Shown piece by piece: positions 52,403-61,783 of a stretch of DNA of 64,000 bases (positions within the stretch are counted from its first letter, which is position 1; each line of letters begins with the position of its first letter). The notes under the pieces were generated by a model. That model saw only the letters and a list, made by a program, of their open reading frames with translations, did not search any database and was not told the DNA's origin. The position numbers and the translations under genes were made by a program. The stretch lies in contig NZ_FOQV01000015.1 in assembly GCF_900113835.1 (NCBI RefSeq), positions 54,256-118,255 on the forward strand, in the 5' to 3' direction. Origin of the DNA: Allobosea sp. OK403 (GTDB lineage Bacteria > Pseudomonadota > Alphaproteobacteria > Rhizobiales > Beijerinckiaceae).

Positions 52403-53739
52403 CAGCGCTTCGCCCCTCGCAGCTTGGCCTTCTTGACCAGCCCCTCATACTGATGGGCCAGCAAATGTCCGTGAACCTGCGCCACGGTATCCATTGTCGT
52501 CGTCACCACAATCAGCAGCGACGTGCCGCCCAAGAGAATGATCGGTATCTGGGCATAGGTGATCATGAACTCGGGGATAAGGCAGACGATAGTCAAATAG
52601 CCGGCTCCGAGCACGGTAATGCGCGTCAGCACACGGTCGATATGCTCGGCCGTGCGCTCACCCGGGCGGATGCCGGGCATGAAGCCGCCATGCTTCTTGA
52701 GATTGTCGGCTGTCTCCACCGGATTGAACACGATCGCGGTGTAGAAGAAGCAGAAGAAGATGATCAGCGCCACATAGAGGAACATGAACAGCGGCCGGCC
52801 ATGGGCCAGATAGGTCGCGATCACCGACAGGAAGCCGGTGCCGCCCGAAGCCTGCGAGAAGCTCGCAATCGTGGTCGGCAGCAGCAGCAGCGAGGATGCG
52901 AAGATCGGCGGAATCACGCCGGCCGTGTTGAGCTTCAGCGGCAGGAACGAGGTCTGGCCCTCATACATCCGGTTGCCGACCTGGCGCTTGGGATAGTTGA
53001 TCAGGAGCCGGCGCTGGGCGCGCTCCATGAAGACGCAGAAGGCGATGACGCAGATCGCCATCACCAGGATCAGCAGCAGGAGGCCGGTCGAGATCGCGCC
53101 CTGACGGCCAAGTTCGAGGGTCTGGGCGAGCTGCGACGGGAATTCGGCGATGATGCCCGAGAAGATGATCATCGAGGTGCCGTTGCCGATGCCGCGGCTG
53201 GTGATCTGTTCGCCAAGCCAGAGCAGGAACATCGTGCCGCCGACCAGCGTGATCGTGGTCGAGAGCAGGAAGAACGGACCCGGCTCCAGCACGAGATTGC
53301 CCGAGCCCTGCAGGCCGACGCCGATGCCATAGGCCTGGAAGACCGCGAGAACCAGCGTCAGGTAGCGCGTGTACTGGTTCAGGACCTTGCGGCCCTGCTC
53401 GCCTTCCTTCTTCAGCGCCTCGAAGGTCGGGATCACGCTGGAGAGCAGCTGCACGATGATCGAGGCCGAGATGTACGGCATGATCGCAAGCGCGAAGATC
53501 GCGAGCCGGCCGACAGCGCCGCCGGAAAACATGTTGAACAGGCCAAGCACGCCGGACTGGGACTGCTTGAACAGATCCGAGACGGCATCGGGATTCATGC
53601 CGGGCAGCGGGATATAGGTGCCGAGCCGGTAGATGATCAGCGCGCCGAGCGTGAACCAGATGCGTTTCTTCAGCTCATCCGCCTTGGCGAACGCGCCGAA
53701 ATTCAGGTTTGAAGCAAGCTGTTCAGCCGCCGATGCCAT
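52402..53739 (-). CDS. secY: preprotein translocase subunit SecY
   Basis: SecY is the channel of the Sec translocon. The 445-residue protein has ten predicted spans. MPYISASIIVQLLSS, LEPGPFFLLSTT and the end VKKAKLRGAKR are recognisable. The plug and loops are of normal length. It is followed by adk as in other alphaproteobacteria. Confidence 0.98.
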   Translation of the reverse strand: MASAAEQLASNLNFGAFAKADELKKRIWFTLGALIIYRLGTYIPLPGMNPDAVSDLFKQSQSGVLGLFNMFSGGAVGRLAIFALAIMPYISASIIVQLLSSVIPTFEALKKEGEQGRKVLNQYTRYLTLVLAVFQAYGIGVGLQGSGNLVLEPGPFFLLSTTITLVGGTMFLLWLGEQITSRGIGNGTSMIIFSGIIAEFPSQLAQTLELGRQGAISTGLLLLILVMAICVIAFCVFMERAQRRLLINYPKRQVGNRMYEGQTSFLPLKLNTAGVIPPIFASSLLLLPTTIASFSQASGGTGFLSVIATYLAHGRPLFMFLYVALIIFFCFFYTAIVFNPVETADNLKKHGGFMPGIRPGERTAEHIDRVLTRITVLGAGYLTIVCLIPEFMITYAQIPIILLGGTSLLIVVTTTMDTVAQVHGHLLAHQYEGLVKKAKLRGAKR

Positions 53740-53833
53740 GCGTCCGGTCCTTGGATGGTATCATAAACAGTCAAACGGCGGCCTGGGCTTCGGGCCCGGC
53801 CGCCGTTCGCAAACGCTCATGTAAGAGCTTGGC

Positions 53834-54313
53834 TCACGCCTGTGAAGCGGCAGGCGCCAGGATCTTCACCGAACCGCCGGCCTTCTCGATGGCGGCGACA
53901 GCCGACTTCGACGCACCGGCCACCTCGAAGGCGAGCTTCGCCTTGAGTTCGCCGACGCCCAGGATCTTGACGCCGTCGGTCGCCTGACGGGTGATCACGC
54001 CGGCGGCGACGAGCGCCTCGATCGTGACCGCACCCTTGGCGTCGAGCTTGCCGGCTTCGACCGCCTGCTGGATCCGGCCGAGATTGACCTCGTTCAGATC
54101 CTTGGAGAACAGGTTGTGGAAGCCACGCTTGGGCAGGCGGCGATAGAGCGGCATCTGGCCGCCTTCGAAGCCCTTGACCGCCACACCGGCACGAGCCTTC
54201 TGGCCCTTGACGCCGCGTCCGCCGGTCTTGCCCTTGCCGGAGCCGATACCGCGGCCGACACGGATGCGCGACTTGTGCGCGCCTTCGTTGTCACGAATGT
54301 CTGTGAGTTTCAT
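53834..54313 (-). CDS. rplO: ribosomal protein L15
   Basis: The 159-residue protein has the Gly-rich RNA-binding start RVGRGIGSGKGKTGGRGVKG and the core KGFEGGQMPLYRRLPKRGF. It is in the normal spc position before secY. Confidence 0.98.
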   Translation of the reverse strand: MKLTDIRDNEGAHKSRIRVGRGIGSGKGKTGGRGVKGQKARAGVAVKGFEGGQMPLYRRLPKRGFHNLFSKDLNEVNLGRIQQAVEAGKLDAKGAVTIEALVAAGVITRQATDGVKILGVGELKAKLAFEVAGASKSAVAAIEKAGGSVKILAPAASQA

Positions 54314-54326
54314 CGAACGATTCCCC

Positions 54327-54521
54327 TCACTTCACGTCGATGACGCGGACGAGGTGCCTGACCTTGTCGATCATGCCACGCACGGAGGGCGTGTCGACCA
54401 GGGTCGAGCGCCGGCGAATCTTGTTCAGGCCGAGACCGATCAGGGTCTGGCGCTGCGAAGCCTCGCGGCGGATCGGGCTACCGATCTGCTCGACGACGAC
54501 GGTGGTTTCAGCTTTTGCCAT
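54327..54521 (-). CDS. rpmD: ribosomal protein L30
   Basis: The 64-residue protein has VEQIGSPIRREASQRQTLIG and RHLVRVIDVK, matching L30. ATG 54521 gives the normal length; the frame upstream to 54563 would add an unlikely N-terminus. Confidence 0.96.
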   Translation of the reverse strand: MAKAETTVVVEQIGSPIRREASQRQTLIGLGLNKIRRRSTLVDTPSVRGMIDKVRHLVRVIDVK

Positions 54522-54531
54522 GATCCCACCC

Positions 54532-55092
54532 TCACACTTCGGCCGCGGCATCGGTGCCAGCATCGCGACGACGCGTCTGCAGGGCCGAAACCTTCAGGGA
54601 CCGACGCGCGGCGACGCCGCGCGGGCTGTCCTCGTTCTTCAGCGCGTCGAACGTCGCGCGGACGAGGTTGTAGGGGTTCGAGGAGCCGAGCGACTTCGAC
54701 ACCACGTCCTGCATGCCGACCGCCTCGAAGACGGCGCGCATCGGGCCGCCGGCGATGATGCCGGTACCGGCCGGGGCAGCGCGCAGCACGACCTTGCCGG
54801 CACCGTGACGGCCCTGGACATCGTGATGGAGCGTGCGGCCTTCGCGCAGCGGAATGCGGACGAGACCACGCTTGGCGGCTTCAGTCGCCTTGCGGATCGC
54901 TTCCGGCACTTCACGGGCCTTGCCGTGGCCGAAGCCGACGCGGCCCTTCTGATCGCCGACGACGACGAGCGCGGCGAAGCCGAAGCGACGCCCACCCTTC
55001 ACCACCTTGGCGACGCGGTTGATGTGGACCAGCTTGTCCACGAATTCCGAATCGCGCTCTTCGCGATCGCGGTCACGAGGTTCTCTCGCCAT
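54532..55092 (-). CDS. rpsE: ribosomal protein S5
   Basis: S5 helps maintain decoding accuracy. The 186-residue protein has VDKLVHINRVAKVVKGGRRF, GFGHGKAREVPEAI, APAGTGIIAGGPMRAVFE and SSNPYNLVRATFDAL. ATG 55092 gives the standard MAREPRDRD start. The longer frame continues into the spacer upstream. Confidence 0.98.
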   Translation of the reverse strand: MAREPRDRDREERDSEFVDKLVHINRVAKVVKGGRRFGFAALVVVGDQKGRVGFGHGKAREVPEAIRKATEAAKRGLVRIPLREGRTLHHDVQGRHGAGKVVLRAAPAGTGIIAGGPMRAVFEAVGMQDVVSKSLGSSNPYNLVRATFDALKNEDSPRGVAARRSLKVSALQTRRRDAGTDAAAEV

Positions 55093-55264
55093 TTTAGTCC
55101 TCTTACTTGCGCGGACGACGCTCCAAGGCGTTCGCCGCTCGCTCGAGCGTTCCGGTTGGAACGACGTTGAAGCGTGCTCCGCGAGAGTGGATTCCACATC
55201 TCGACAGGAACACGCTCAGTTCTTCAGCTTTCGTCCGGCCGTCTCTGGCCGAACGGAATGCGCG

Positions 55265-55630
55265 TCAGAAGTTCAGGCCGCCCTCGCGGGCCGCCTCGGC
55301 CAGCGCCTTGACGCGGCCGTGATACATGTAGGAGCCGCGATCGAAGACCACGTCCTTCACGCCCGCCTTGACGGCGCGCTCGGCGATCAGCTTGCCGATC
55401 GCGGTCGCGGCCTCGACATTCGCGCCCGACTTGATGTCGGCGCGGATGTCCTTGTCCAGCGACGAAGCCGAAGCGAGGGTGACTCCCTTCGTGTCGTCGA
55501 TGACCTGGGCGTAGATCTGCTTGCCGGTGCGGTGCACCGACAGGCGAGCGCGGCCATTGGCGACCGCCTTGATGGCGCGGCGGACGCGAGCCCGACGGCG
55601 CGCAGTGTTTTCTGTCTGCTTGCTGCTCAT
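55265..55630 (-). CDS. rplR: ribosomal protein L18
   Basis: L18 binds 5S rRNA. The 121-residue protein has RRRARVRRAIKAVANGRARL at the basic N-terminus and ends VFDRGSYMYHGRVKALAEAA. It is normally followed by rpsE; here 172 bp intervene. Confidence 0.98.
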   Translation of the reverse strand: MSSKQTENTARRRARVRRAIKAVANGRARLSVHRTGKQIYAQVIDDTKGVTLASASSLDKDIRADIKSGANVEAATAIGKLIAERAVKAGVKDVVFDRGSYMYHGRVKALAEAAREGGLNF

Positions 55631-55635
55631 GGCGC

Positions 55636-56169
55636 TTACTTCTTCTTCCCTTCCTTGCGGAAGATGAATTCGCCGGCGTACTTGACGCCCTTGCCCTTAT
55701 AGGGCTCGGGGCCGCGATAATCGCGGATCTCGGCGGCGGTCTGGCCGACCACCTGCTTATCGATGCCGGTGATCACGATTTCGGTCGGCTTCGGCGTGAC
55801 GATCGCGACACCTTCCGGGATCGGATAATCGATGTCGTGGCTGTAGCCGAGCGACAGCTTGAGCACCTTGCCATTGACGGCGGCCTTGTAGCCGACGCCG
55901 TTGATCTCGAGCTTCTTCTCGAAACCCGTGGTGACGCCCAGCACCAGATTGGCGACGCGAGCACGCGAGGTGCCCCAGAGCGAGCGGGCACGCTTCGTCT
56001 GCGAGCGCGGCTGGACCGCAATGGCGCCATTATCCATGGCGACCGAAACGTCCTCCGGCACCTCGAAGGAGAGTTCCCCCTTCGAGCCCTTGATCTTGAC
56101 GAGCTGGCCGGCGACGTTGGCGGTGACGCCAGCGGGAACCGGAACAGGCTTCTTACCGATACGAGACAT
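55636..56169 (-). CDS. rplF: ribosomal protein L6
   Basis: L6 lies at the base of the L7/L12 stalk. The 177-residue protein begins SRIGKKPVPVPAGVTANVAG and has the C-terminal EPYKGKGVKYAGEFIFRKEG. Confidence 0.98.
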   Translation of the reverse strand: MSRIGKKPVPVPAGVTANVAGQLVKIKGSKGELSFEVPEDVSVAMDNGAIAVQPRSQTKRARSLWGTSRARVANLVLGVTTGFEKKLEINGVGYKAAVNGKVLKLSLGYSHDIDYPIPEGVAIVTPKPTEIVITGIDKQVVGQTAAEIRDYRGPEPYKGKGVKYAGEFIFRKEGKKK

Positions 56170-56202
56170 TGGATTTCTCCTGAAAACGAGCGGCGCGGAA
56201 GG

Positions 56203-56598
56203 TCAGAAGACCTTGCAAAGCACTTCGCCGCCCACGTTCTGCTCGCGGGCAAGATGATCGGGCATCACACCCTTCGGCGTCGAGATGATGGTCACGCCAA
56301 GGCCATCGGCCACGCGCGGCATCGTCTCCACCGAAGAATAGACGCGGCGGCCGGGCTTCGACACCCGCGAGATCGACCGGATGACCGGCTGCCCCTCGTG
56401 GTACTTCAGCTCGATATCGAACTCGGTCCGGCCATTGCCGAACTCGGTCTGGGTGTAGCCGCGGATGTAGCCCTCGGACTGAAGCACATCGAGCACGCGG
56501 GCCCTGAGCTTCGAACCAGGCGTCGAAACGCGCGACTTGCGCCGCATCTGCGCATTGCGGATGCGGGTCAGCATATCTCCAAGCGGATCAATGATCAC
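56203..56598 (-). CDS. rpsH: ribosomal protein S8
   Basis: S8 is an early binder of 16S rRNA and the spc-operon repressor in E. coli. The 131-residue protein starts IIDPLGDMLTRIRNAQMRRK and has STPKGVMPDHLAREQNVGG near the end. Confidence 0.98.
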   Translation of the reverse strand: MIIDPLGDMLTRIRNAQMRRKSRVSTPGSKLRARVLDVLQSEGYIRGYTQTEFGNGRTEFDIELKYHEGQPVIRSISRVSKPGRRVYSSVETMPRVADGLGVTIISTPKGVMPDHLAREQNVGGEVLCKVF

Positions 56599-56610
56599 GA
56601 TGCGTCCTCC

Positions 56611-56916
56611 TCACCAGCTCGACTTGACGAGGCCGGGAACCAGCCCCTTGTTGCCGAGCTCGCGCAGCGCAACGCGCGACATCTTCAGCTTGCGGTAGAA
56701 GGCGCGCGGACGGCCCGTCACCTCACAGCGGTTGCGCACCCGGTTCGGAGCCGAGTTGCGCGGCAGTTCAGCGAGCTTGAGGCGAGCGAGGAACCGCTCG
56801 TCCATGGACTGGCTGTCGTCATTGGCGATCGCGAGAAGCCGCGCGCGCTTGCCCGAGAATTTCTTCACGAGAGCCTTGCGGTGGTTGTTGTTCTCGACGG
56901 AGCTTTTCTTAGCCAT
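56611..56916 (-). CDS. rpsN: ribosomal protein S14
   Basis: The 101-residue, zinc-free long form of S14 begins AKKSSVENNNHRKALVKKFS and has RNRCEVTGRPRAFYRKLKMS, without the CxxC zinc motif. Confidence 0.98.
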   Translation of the reverse strand: MAKKSSVENNNHRKALVKKFSGKRARLLAIANDDSQSMDERFLARLKLAELPRNSAPNRVRNRCEVTGRPRAFYRKLKMSRVALRELGNKGLVPGLVKSSW

Positions 56917-56952
56917 CGATCTCTCCTGGTTTCCGCGTATGAGCGGTGAGGC

Positions 56953-57522
56953 TCACTGCCGGAACGGGAAGTTGAAGTGCTTGAGCAAGGCGCGTGCCTC
57001 GTCGTCCGACTTCGCAGTCGTGCAGACGATCACGTCCATGCCCCACACGGCGTCGACCTTGTCGTAGTTGATCTCAGGGAACACGATGTGCTCCTTGATG
57101 CCGAGCGCGAAATTGCCGCGCCCGTCGAACGACTTGGGGTTGAGGCCCCGGAAGTCGCGCACGCGGGGCAAGGCGATGGTAACGAGCCGGTCGACGAACT
57201 CGAACATCTTGGTCTTGCGCAACGTGACTTTGCAGCCGACCGCCATGTTCTCGCGCAGCTTGAAGCCGGCGATGGCGAGGCGGGACTTGGTGATGACCGG
57301 CTTCTGACCGGCGATCAGGGCGAGGTCGCCGGCGGCGTTGTCGACCTTCTTGCGGTCAGCCGTGGCTTCGCCAACGCCCATGTTGATGACGATCTTGTCG
57401 ATCGTCGGCACTTCCATGGCGTTCTTGTAGCCGAACTCGGCGATCATCGCGGGACGGACGACGTCCTCGTAATGCTTCTTCATACGCGGCGTGAGAGCCG
57501 CCTGCTGCTGATTATCAGCCAT
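56953..57522 (-). CDS. rplE: ribosomal protein L5
   Basis: L5 binds 5S rRNA and contacts S13. The 189-residue protein has RMKKHYEDVVRPAMIAEFGY, EVPTIDKIVINMGVG, KSRLAIAGFKLRE and ALPRVRDFRGLNPKSFDGRG. Its start overlaps the end of rplX by 8 bp. Confidence 0.98.
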   Translation of the reverse strand: MADNQQQAALTPRMKKHYEDVVRPAMIAEFGYKNAMEVPTIDKIVINMGVGEATADRKKVDNAAGDLALIAGQKPVITKSRLAIAGFKLRENMAVGCKVTLRKTKMFEFVDRLVTIALPRVRDFRGLNPKSFDGRGNFALGIKEHIVFPEINYDKVDAVWGMDVIVCTTAKSDDEARALLKHFNFPFRQ

Positions 57523-57832
57523 CGATCAGATCCCCCGAACGCTTGGCGAAACGGACCTTGCGGCCATCGTCGAGCACCTTGAAGCCAACCCGGGTCGGCT
57601 TGCCGTCCTTCGGATCGGCCACGGCAAGGTTCGACAGATCGATCGTCGCTTCCTTGCTGATGATGCCGCCCTCGGACTGGGCCGACGCCTTGGTGTGCTT
57701 CTTGACGAGATTGACGCCACGCACCACGGCGCGGGCATCCTTCGGAAGCACCTGGAGCACTTCGCCGGCCTTGCCCTTGTCACGGCCGGCCAACACGACG
57801 ACCTTGTCGCCCTTCTTGATCTTCGCAGCCAT
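57515..57832 (-). CDS. rplX: ribosomal protein L24
   Basis: L24 starts 50S assembly. The 105-residue protein contains the KOW motif KKGDKVVVLAGRDKGKAGEV. ATG 57832 shares a base with the stop of rplN (TAATG), showing coupled translation. Confidence 0.97.
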   Translation of the reverse strand: MAAKIKKGDKVVVLAGRDKGKAGEVLQVLPKDARAVVRGVNLVKKHTKASAQSEGGIISKEATIDLSNLAVADPKDGKPTRVGFKVLDDGRKVRFAKRSGDLIDG

Positions 57833-58200
57833 TACAGCACCTCTGGCGCAAGCGAGATGATCTTCATGTGGTTCTTGGCGCGAAGTTCGCGCGGAACCGG
57901 TCCGAAGATACGGGTGCCGACAGGCTCCTTCTGGTTGTTGATCAGAACGGCCGCATTGCGGTCGAACCGAATCACCGAACCATCGGCGCGCTTGACGTCC
58001 TTGGCGGTGCGAACGACGACCGCCTTCATGACGTCGCCCTTCTTCACGCGGCCGCGGGGAATGGCTTCCTTGATCGAAACGACAATGATGTCGCCAATGC
58101 GGGCGTAACGCCGCTTCGACCCGCCGAGAACCTTGATGCACATCACACGACGGGCGCCGGAGTTATCCGCGACCTCGAGATTCGTCTGCACCTGGATCAT
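57832..58200 (-). CDS. rplN: ribosomal protein L14
   Basis: The 122-residue protein begins IQVQTNLEVADNSGARRVMC and ends ELRAKNHMKIISLAPEVL, full length for L14. It lies near bridge B5/B8 of the ribosome. Confidence 0.98.
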   Translation of the reverse strand: MIQVQTNLEVADNSGARRVMCIKVLGGSKRRYARIGDIIVVSIKEAIPRGRVKKGDVMKAVVVRTAKDVKRADGSVIRFDRNAAVLINNQKEPVGTRIFGPVPRELRAKNHMKIISLAPEVL

Positions 58201-58306
58201 GGCCTTGATCCTTCCATATGCATATCAGCGCGGTTTCCCGGCAGGCATTAGCGCCGCCGGGACTACGACTGACGGGGGTCGATCGCCCCCTGGCCTCAAA
58301 TTTGAC

Positions 58307-58549
58307 TTACGCCTTGGGAGCGTTGTCGAGCACAACCCAGCTTTTCAGCTTGGAAATGGGCTTGGACTCCTCGATCCAGACCTGGTCGCCAACCTTCGAG
58401 ACCTGAGCCTCGTCGTGGGCATGATAGTTTTTCGTGCGGCGAACGGTCTTCTTGAGGAGCGGGTGCGTATAGCGCCGCTCGACCTTCACCACAACTGTTT
58501 TATTTTGCTTGTCGCTGACGACGACGCCCTGCAGCACGCGCTTCGGCAT
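58307..58549 (-). CDS. rpsQ: ribosomal protein S17
   Basis: The 80-residue OB-fold protein begins PKRVLQGVVVSDKQNKTVVV and has YTHPLLKKTVRRTKNYHAHD. Confidence 0.98.
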   Translation of the reverse strand: MPKRVLQGVVVSDKQNKTVVVKVERRYTHPLLKKTVRRTKNYHAHDEAQVSKVGDQVWIEESKPISKLKSWVVLDNAPKA

Positions 58550-58561
58550 GTCTCAAACTCC

Positions 58562-58774
58562 TCAGGCGCTCACTGCGGCGGTCTTGGACCGCTGCAGTGT
58601 TTTGATGCGGGCGATATCCTTGCGCACTTCGGTGACTCGAGCGGTATTCTCGAGCTGGCCGGTGGCGCGCTGGAAACGCAGGTTGAACTGCTCCTTCTTC
58701 AGCTTCAGGAGCTCTTCCTGCAGCAGGTCCACGCTCATGACCTTCAGGTCGGACAGGCGTTTTGCGGTCTTCAT
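58562..58774 (-). CDS. rpmC: ribosomal protein L29
   Basis: The 70-residue two-helix protein has LLQEELLKLKKEQFNLRFQR and RVTEVRKDIARIKTL. It sits next to the peptide exit site, where SRP docks. Confidence 0.97.
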   Translation of the reverse strand: MKTAKRLSDLKVMSVDLLQEELLKLKKEQFNLRFQRATGQLENTARVTEVRKDIARIKTLQRSKTAAVSA

Positions 58775-58785
58775 GTCGTCCTCCC

Positions 58786-59199
58786 TTACTCGGCGATGCG
58801 TTGGATGAAGCGGGTCTTGATCGGCAGCTTGGCTGCGCCGAGGCGCATGGCCTCGCGCGCGGTCTCTTCCGGCACGCCGTCGATCTCGAACATGATACGG
58901 CCCGGCTTGACCTTGGCTGCCCAGAATTCAGGCGCACCCTTGCCCTTGCCCATGCGGACTTCGGTCGGCTTCTTCGAAACCGGCACGTCCGGGAAGATCC
59001 GGATCCAGACACGGCCGGCGCGCTTCATGGCACGCGTGATCGCGCGGCGGGCCGCCTCGATCTGGCGCGCGGTGACGCGTTCCGGCATCAGCGCCTTGAG
59101 GCCGAACTGGCCGAAATTCAGATCCGTGCCGCCCTTGGCGACGCCGGAAATGCGCCCCTTGAACTGCTTGCGGAACTTAGTCTTCTTTGGTTGCAACAT
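58786..59199 (-). CDS. rplP: ribosomal protein L16
   Basis: The 137-residue protein begins LQPKKTKFRKQFKGRISGVA and has IFPDVPVSKKPTEVRMGKGK. It lies close to the A site and binds late in 50S assembly. Confidence 0.98.
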   Translation of the reverse strand: MLQPKKTKFRKQFKGRISGVAKGGTDLNFGQFGLKALMPERVTARQIEAARRAITRAMKRAGRVWIRIFPDVPVSKKPTEVRMGKGKGAPEFWAAKVKPGRIMFEIDGVPEETAREAMRLGAAKLPIKTRFIQRIAE

Positions 59200-59217
59200 G
59201 GCTCTTCTCGATCAGCC

Positions 59218-59928
59218 TTACGCGGCGTGGTCACGACGATGGCCACCGCCGGAACGGCTGCCCTCATCGGCCATGCGCTTGTCCTGGGCCATCGGGTCGT
59301 GTTCGAGGATCTCGCCCTTGAAGATCCAGACCTTGATGCCGCACGTGCCGTAGGTGGTGAAGGCAGTCGCCACACCATAATCCACATCGGCGCGCAGCGT
59401 ATGCAGCGGCACGCGACCTTCGCGATACCATTCCAGACGCGCGATTTCGGCGCCGCCGAGACGGCCCGAGCAGTTGATGCGGATGCCCTCGGCGCCTAGA
59501 CGCATGGCCGACTGAACGGCCCGCTTCATGGCGCGGCGGAACGCGACGCGGCGCTCAAGCTGCTGCGCGATCGAGTCGGCGACCAGGGTCGCGTCGATCT
59601 CGGGCTTGCGCACCTCGACGATGTTGATGGCAACATCGGCCTTGGTGAGCGTCATCACCGTCTTGCGCAGCTTCTCGATATCGGCGCCCTTCTTGCCGAT
59701 CACCACGCCCGGACGAGCCGAGTGGATGGTGACGCGGCACTTCTTGTGCGGGCGCTCGATGATGATCTTGGAGATCGCAGCCTGCTTCAGCAGCTTCATG
59801 AGGGCGGCGCGGATCGCCATATCCTCGTGCAGAAGCTTGCCGTACTCACCCTTCTGCGCGAACCAGCGCGAATCCCAGGTGCGGTTGATGCCGAGGCGAA
59901 GCCCGATCGGATTGATTTTCTGACCCAT
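59218..59928 (-). CDS. rpsC: ribosomal protein S3
   Basis: The 236-residue protein has GQKINPIGLRLGINRTWDSR, the KH-domain GVVIGKKGADIEKL and GGAEIARLEWYREGRVPLHT. The charged C-terminal tail is typical of alphaproteobacteria. Confidence 0.98.
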   Translation of the reverse strand: MGQKINPIGLRLGINRTWDSRWFAQKGEYGKLLHEDMAIRAALMKLLKQAAISKIIIERPHKKCRVTIHSARPGVVIGKKGADIEKLRKTVMTLTKADVAINIVEVRKPEIDATLVADSIAQQLERRVAFRRAMKRAVQSAMRLGAEGIRINCSGRLGGAEIARLEWYREGRVPLHTLRADVDYGVATAFTTYGTCGIKVWIFKGEILEHDPMAQDKRMADEGSRSGGGHRRDHAA

Positions 59929-59938
59929 CGTTCTCTCC

Positions 59939-60322
59939 TCAGGCCTTGGCCGCCGCGACTTCGCGCACCACGATCGTGATGTTGGCGAAGGGCTTCAGGA
60001 TGCGGGCGCCGCGGCCGCGGGCGCGAGCGTGGAAACGCTTCATGACCAGCGCCTTGCCGACGAAGGCCTGCGCCACGACCAGATCATCGACGTCGAGATC
60101 ATGGTTGTTCTCGGCGTTGGCGATCGCGCTCTGAAGGCACTTGCGCACGTCCAGCGAAATCCGCTTGCGCGAGAATTCGAGGTCGGCGAGCGCGGTCGAG
60201 ACCTTCTTGCCACGGATCAGCTGGGCGAGGAGGTTGAGCTTCTGCGGGCTGACGCGAAGATTGCGAGCAATCGCAATGGCTTCGTTGTCAGGCAGCGCAC
60301 GGGGGAAGGATGCTTTTCCCAT
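59939..60322 (-). CDS. rplV: ribosomal protein L22
   Basis: The 127-residue protein has RNLRVSPQKLNLLAQLIRGK and HARARGRGARILKPFANITI, the hairpin lining the exit tunnel. Confidence 0.98.
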   Translation of the reverse strand: MGKASFPRALPDNEAIAIARNLRVSPQKLNLLAQLIRGKKVSTALADLEFSRKRISLDVRKCLQSAIANAENNHDLDVDDLVVAQAFVGKALVMKRFHARARGRGARILKPFANITIVVREVAAAKA

Positions 60323-60325
60323 GGC

Positions 60326-60604
60326 TTACTTCCTCTTCGCCTTCTTGTCGGCAGCGTGGCCGTGGAAGGTGCGCGTCGGCGAGAACTCGCCGAACTTGTG
60401 GCCCACCATTTCCTCGGACACGGACACCGGCACATGCTTGTGGCCGTTGTAGACGCCGAACGTCAGACCGACGAACTGCGGAAGGATCGTGGAGCGACGG
60501 CTCCAGATCTTGATGACCTCAGACCGGGCCGCCGAACGGGCAACCTCGGCCTTTTTCAGAAGGTATCCGTCGACAAACGGACCTTTCCAAAGCGAACGCG
60601 CCAT
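60326..60604 (-). CDS. rpsS: ribosomal protein S19
   Basis: The 92-residue protein begins ARSLWKGPFVDGYLLKKAEV and has HVPVSVSEEMVGHKFGEFSP. It is in the 30S head. Confidence 0.98.
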   Translation of the reverse strand: MARSLWKGPFVDGYLLKKAEVARSAARSEVIKIWSRRSTILPQFVGLTFGVYNGHKHVPVSVSEEMVGHKFGEFSPTRTFHGHAADKKAKRK

Positions 60605-60612
60605 GACGGACC

Positions 60613-61455
60613 TCAGTTCTTCTTCTTGCGGGCGTGACGGCTCGACACGATGAACGTATCGGTCCGCTTGTTCGAGCGGGTCTTCTTACCCTTGGTCGGC
60701 TTGCCCCAAGGGGTGACCGGGTGACGACCACCGGAGGTGCGGCCTTCGCCGCCGCCATGGGGATGGTCGACAGGGTTCATCGAGACGCCGCGGTTATGCG
60801 GACGACGACCGAGCCAGCGCGAACGCCCTGCCTTGCCATCATTCCGGTTCATGTGGTCGGGGTTGGAAACCGCGCCCACAGTCGCATAGCACAGGCCGCT
60901 GATCAGGCGCTGCTCGCCCGAGTTCAGACGGACGATGACATAGCCCTGGTCGCGACCGACGATCTGGGCGTAGTTGCCCGCAGACCGCGCCAGCGCCCCG
61001 CCCTTGCCGATCTTGAGCTCGACATTGTGGACGATGGTGCCGATCGGCAGCGTGCCCATCGGGGCGGCGTTGCCAGGCTTGACGTCGACCGAGGGACCCG
61101 AGATCACGCTGTCGCCGACGGCGAGGCGCTGCGGGGCCAGGATATAGGCCTGCTCGCCGTCGCTGTACTTGATCAGCGCGATGAAGGCGGTGCGGTTGGG
61201 ATCGTATTCGATCCGTTCCACCACGGCCGGAATGCCATCCTTGCCGCGACGCTTGAAGTCGATCAGGCGCAGCGTGCGCTTGTGACCGCCGCCGCGGAAG
61301 CGGACGGTGATGCGGCCGAGATTGTTGCGGCCGCCCGAGGACGACTTGCCCTCGGTCAGCACCTTGAGCGGCTTGCCCTTATAGAGCTCGCTGCGGTCGA
61401 CGATCACGAGCTGGCGAAGGCTCGGCGTGGTCGGCTTGAAACTCTTCAAAGCCAT
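60613..61455 (-). CDS. rplB: ribosomal protein L2
   Basis: L2 is needed for subunit joining and peptidyl transfer. The 280-residue protein has GGGHKRTLRLIDFKRRGKDG and the catalytic-site region MNPVDHPHGGGEGRTSGGRH. Confidence 0.98.
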   Translation of the reverse strand: MALKSFKPTTPSLRQLVIVDRSELYKGKPLKVLTEGKSSSGGRNNLGRITVRFRGGGHKRTLRLIDFKRRGKDGIPAVVERIEYDPNRTAFIALIKYSDGEQAYILAPQRLAVGDSVISGPSVDVKPGNAAPMGTLPIGTIVHNVELKIGKGGALARSAGNYAQIVGRDQGYVIVRLNSGEQRLISGLCYATVGAVSNPDHMNRNDGKAGRSRWLGRRPHNRGVSMNPVDHPHGGGEGRTSGGRHPVTPWGKPTKGKKTRSNKRTDTFIVSSRHARKKKN

Positions 61456-61471
61456 GATGCAGATCCTCCCT

Positions 61472-61783
61472 TCACAGACCCGTGGTCACGTCGATGGAAT
61501 GACCATCTTCGAGCGTCACGATTGCCTTCTTGACGTCCGAACGCTGGCCGAGGCGGCCACGGAAGACCTTGATCTTCCCTTCGGTGACGAGCGTGTTCAC
61601 GCTCTTCACCTTGACGTCGAACAGCTTTTCGATCGCGGCCTTGATCTGCGGCTTCGTCGCAGTCTTGGAGACCTCGAAGACGACCTTGTTATGCTCGGAG
61701 AGCATTGTCGCCTTCTCGGTGATCACCGGGCTACGAATGACGTCGTAGTGGCGCGGATCCAGATTCTTTGCAGCCTGGCTCAT
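61472..61783 (-). CDS. rplW: ribosomal protein L23
   Basis: L23 docks trigger factor and SRP at the exit. The 103-residue protein has RHYDVIRSPVITEKATMLSE and VNTLVTEGKIKVFRGRLGQR. It overlaps rplD by 4 bp. Confidence 0.97.
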   Translation of the reverse strand: MSQAAKNLDPRHYDVIRSPVITEKATMLSEHNKVVFEVSKTATKPQIKAAIEKLFDVKVKSVNTLVTEGKIKVFRGRLGQRSDVKKAIVTLEDGHSIDVTTGL

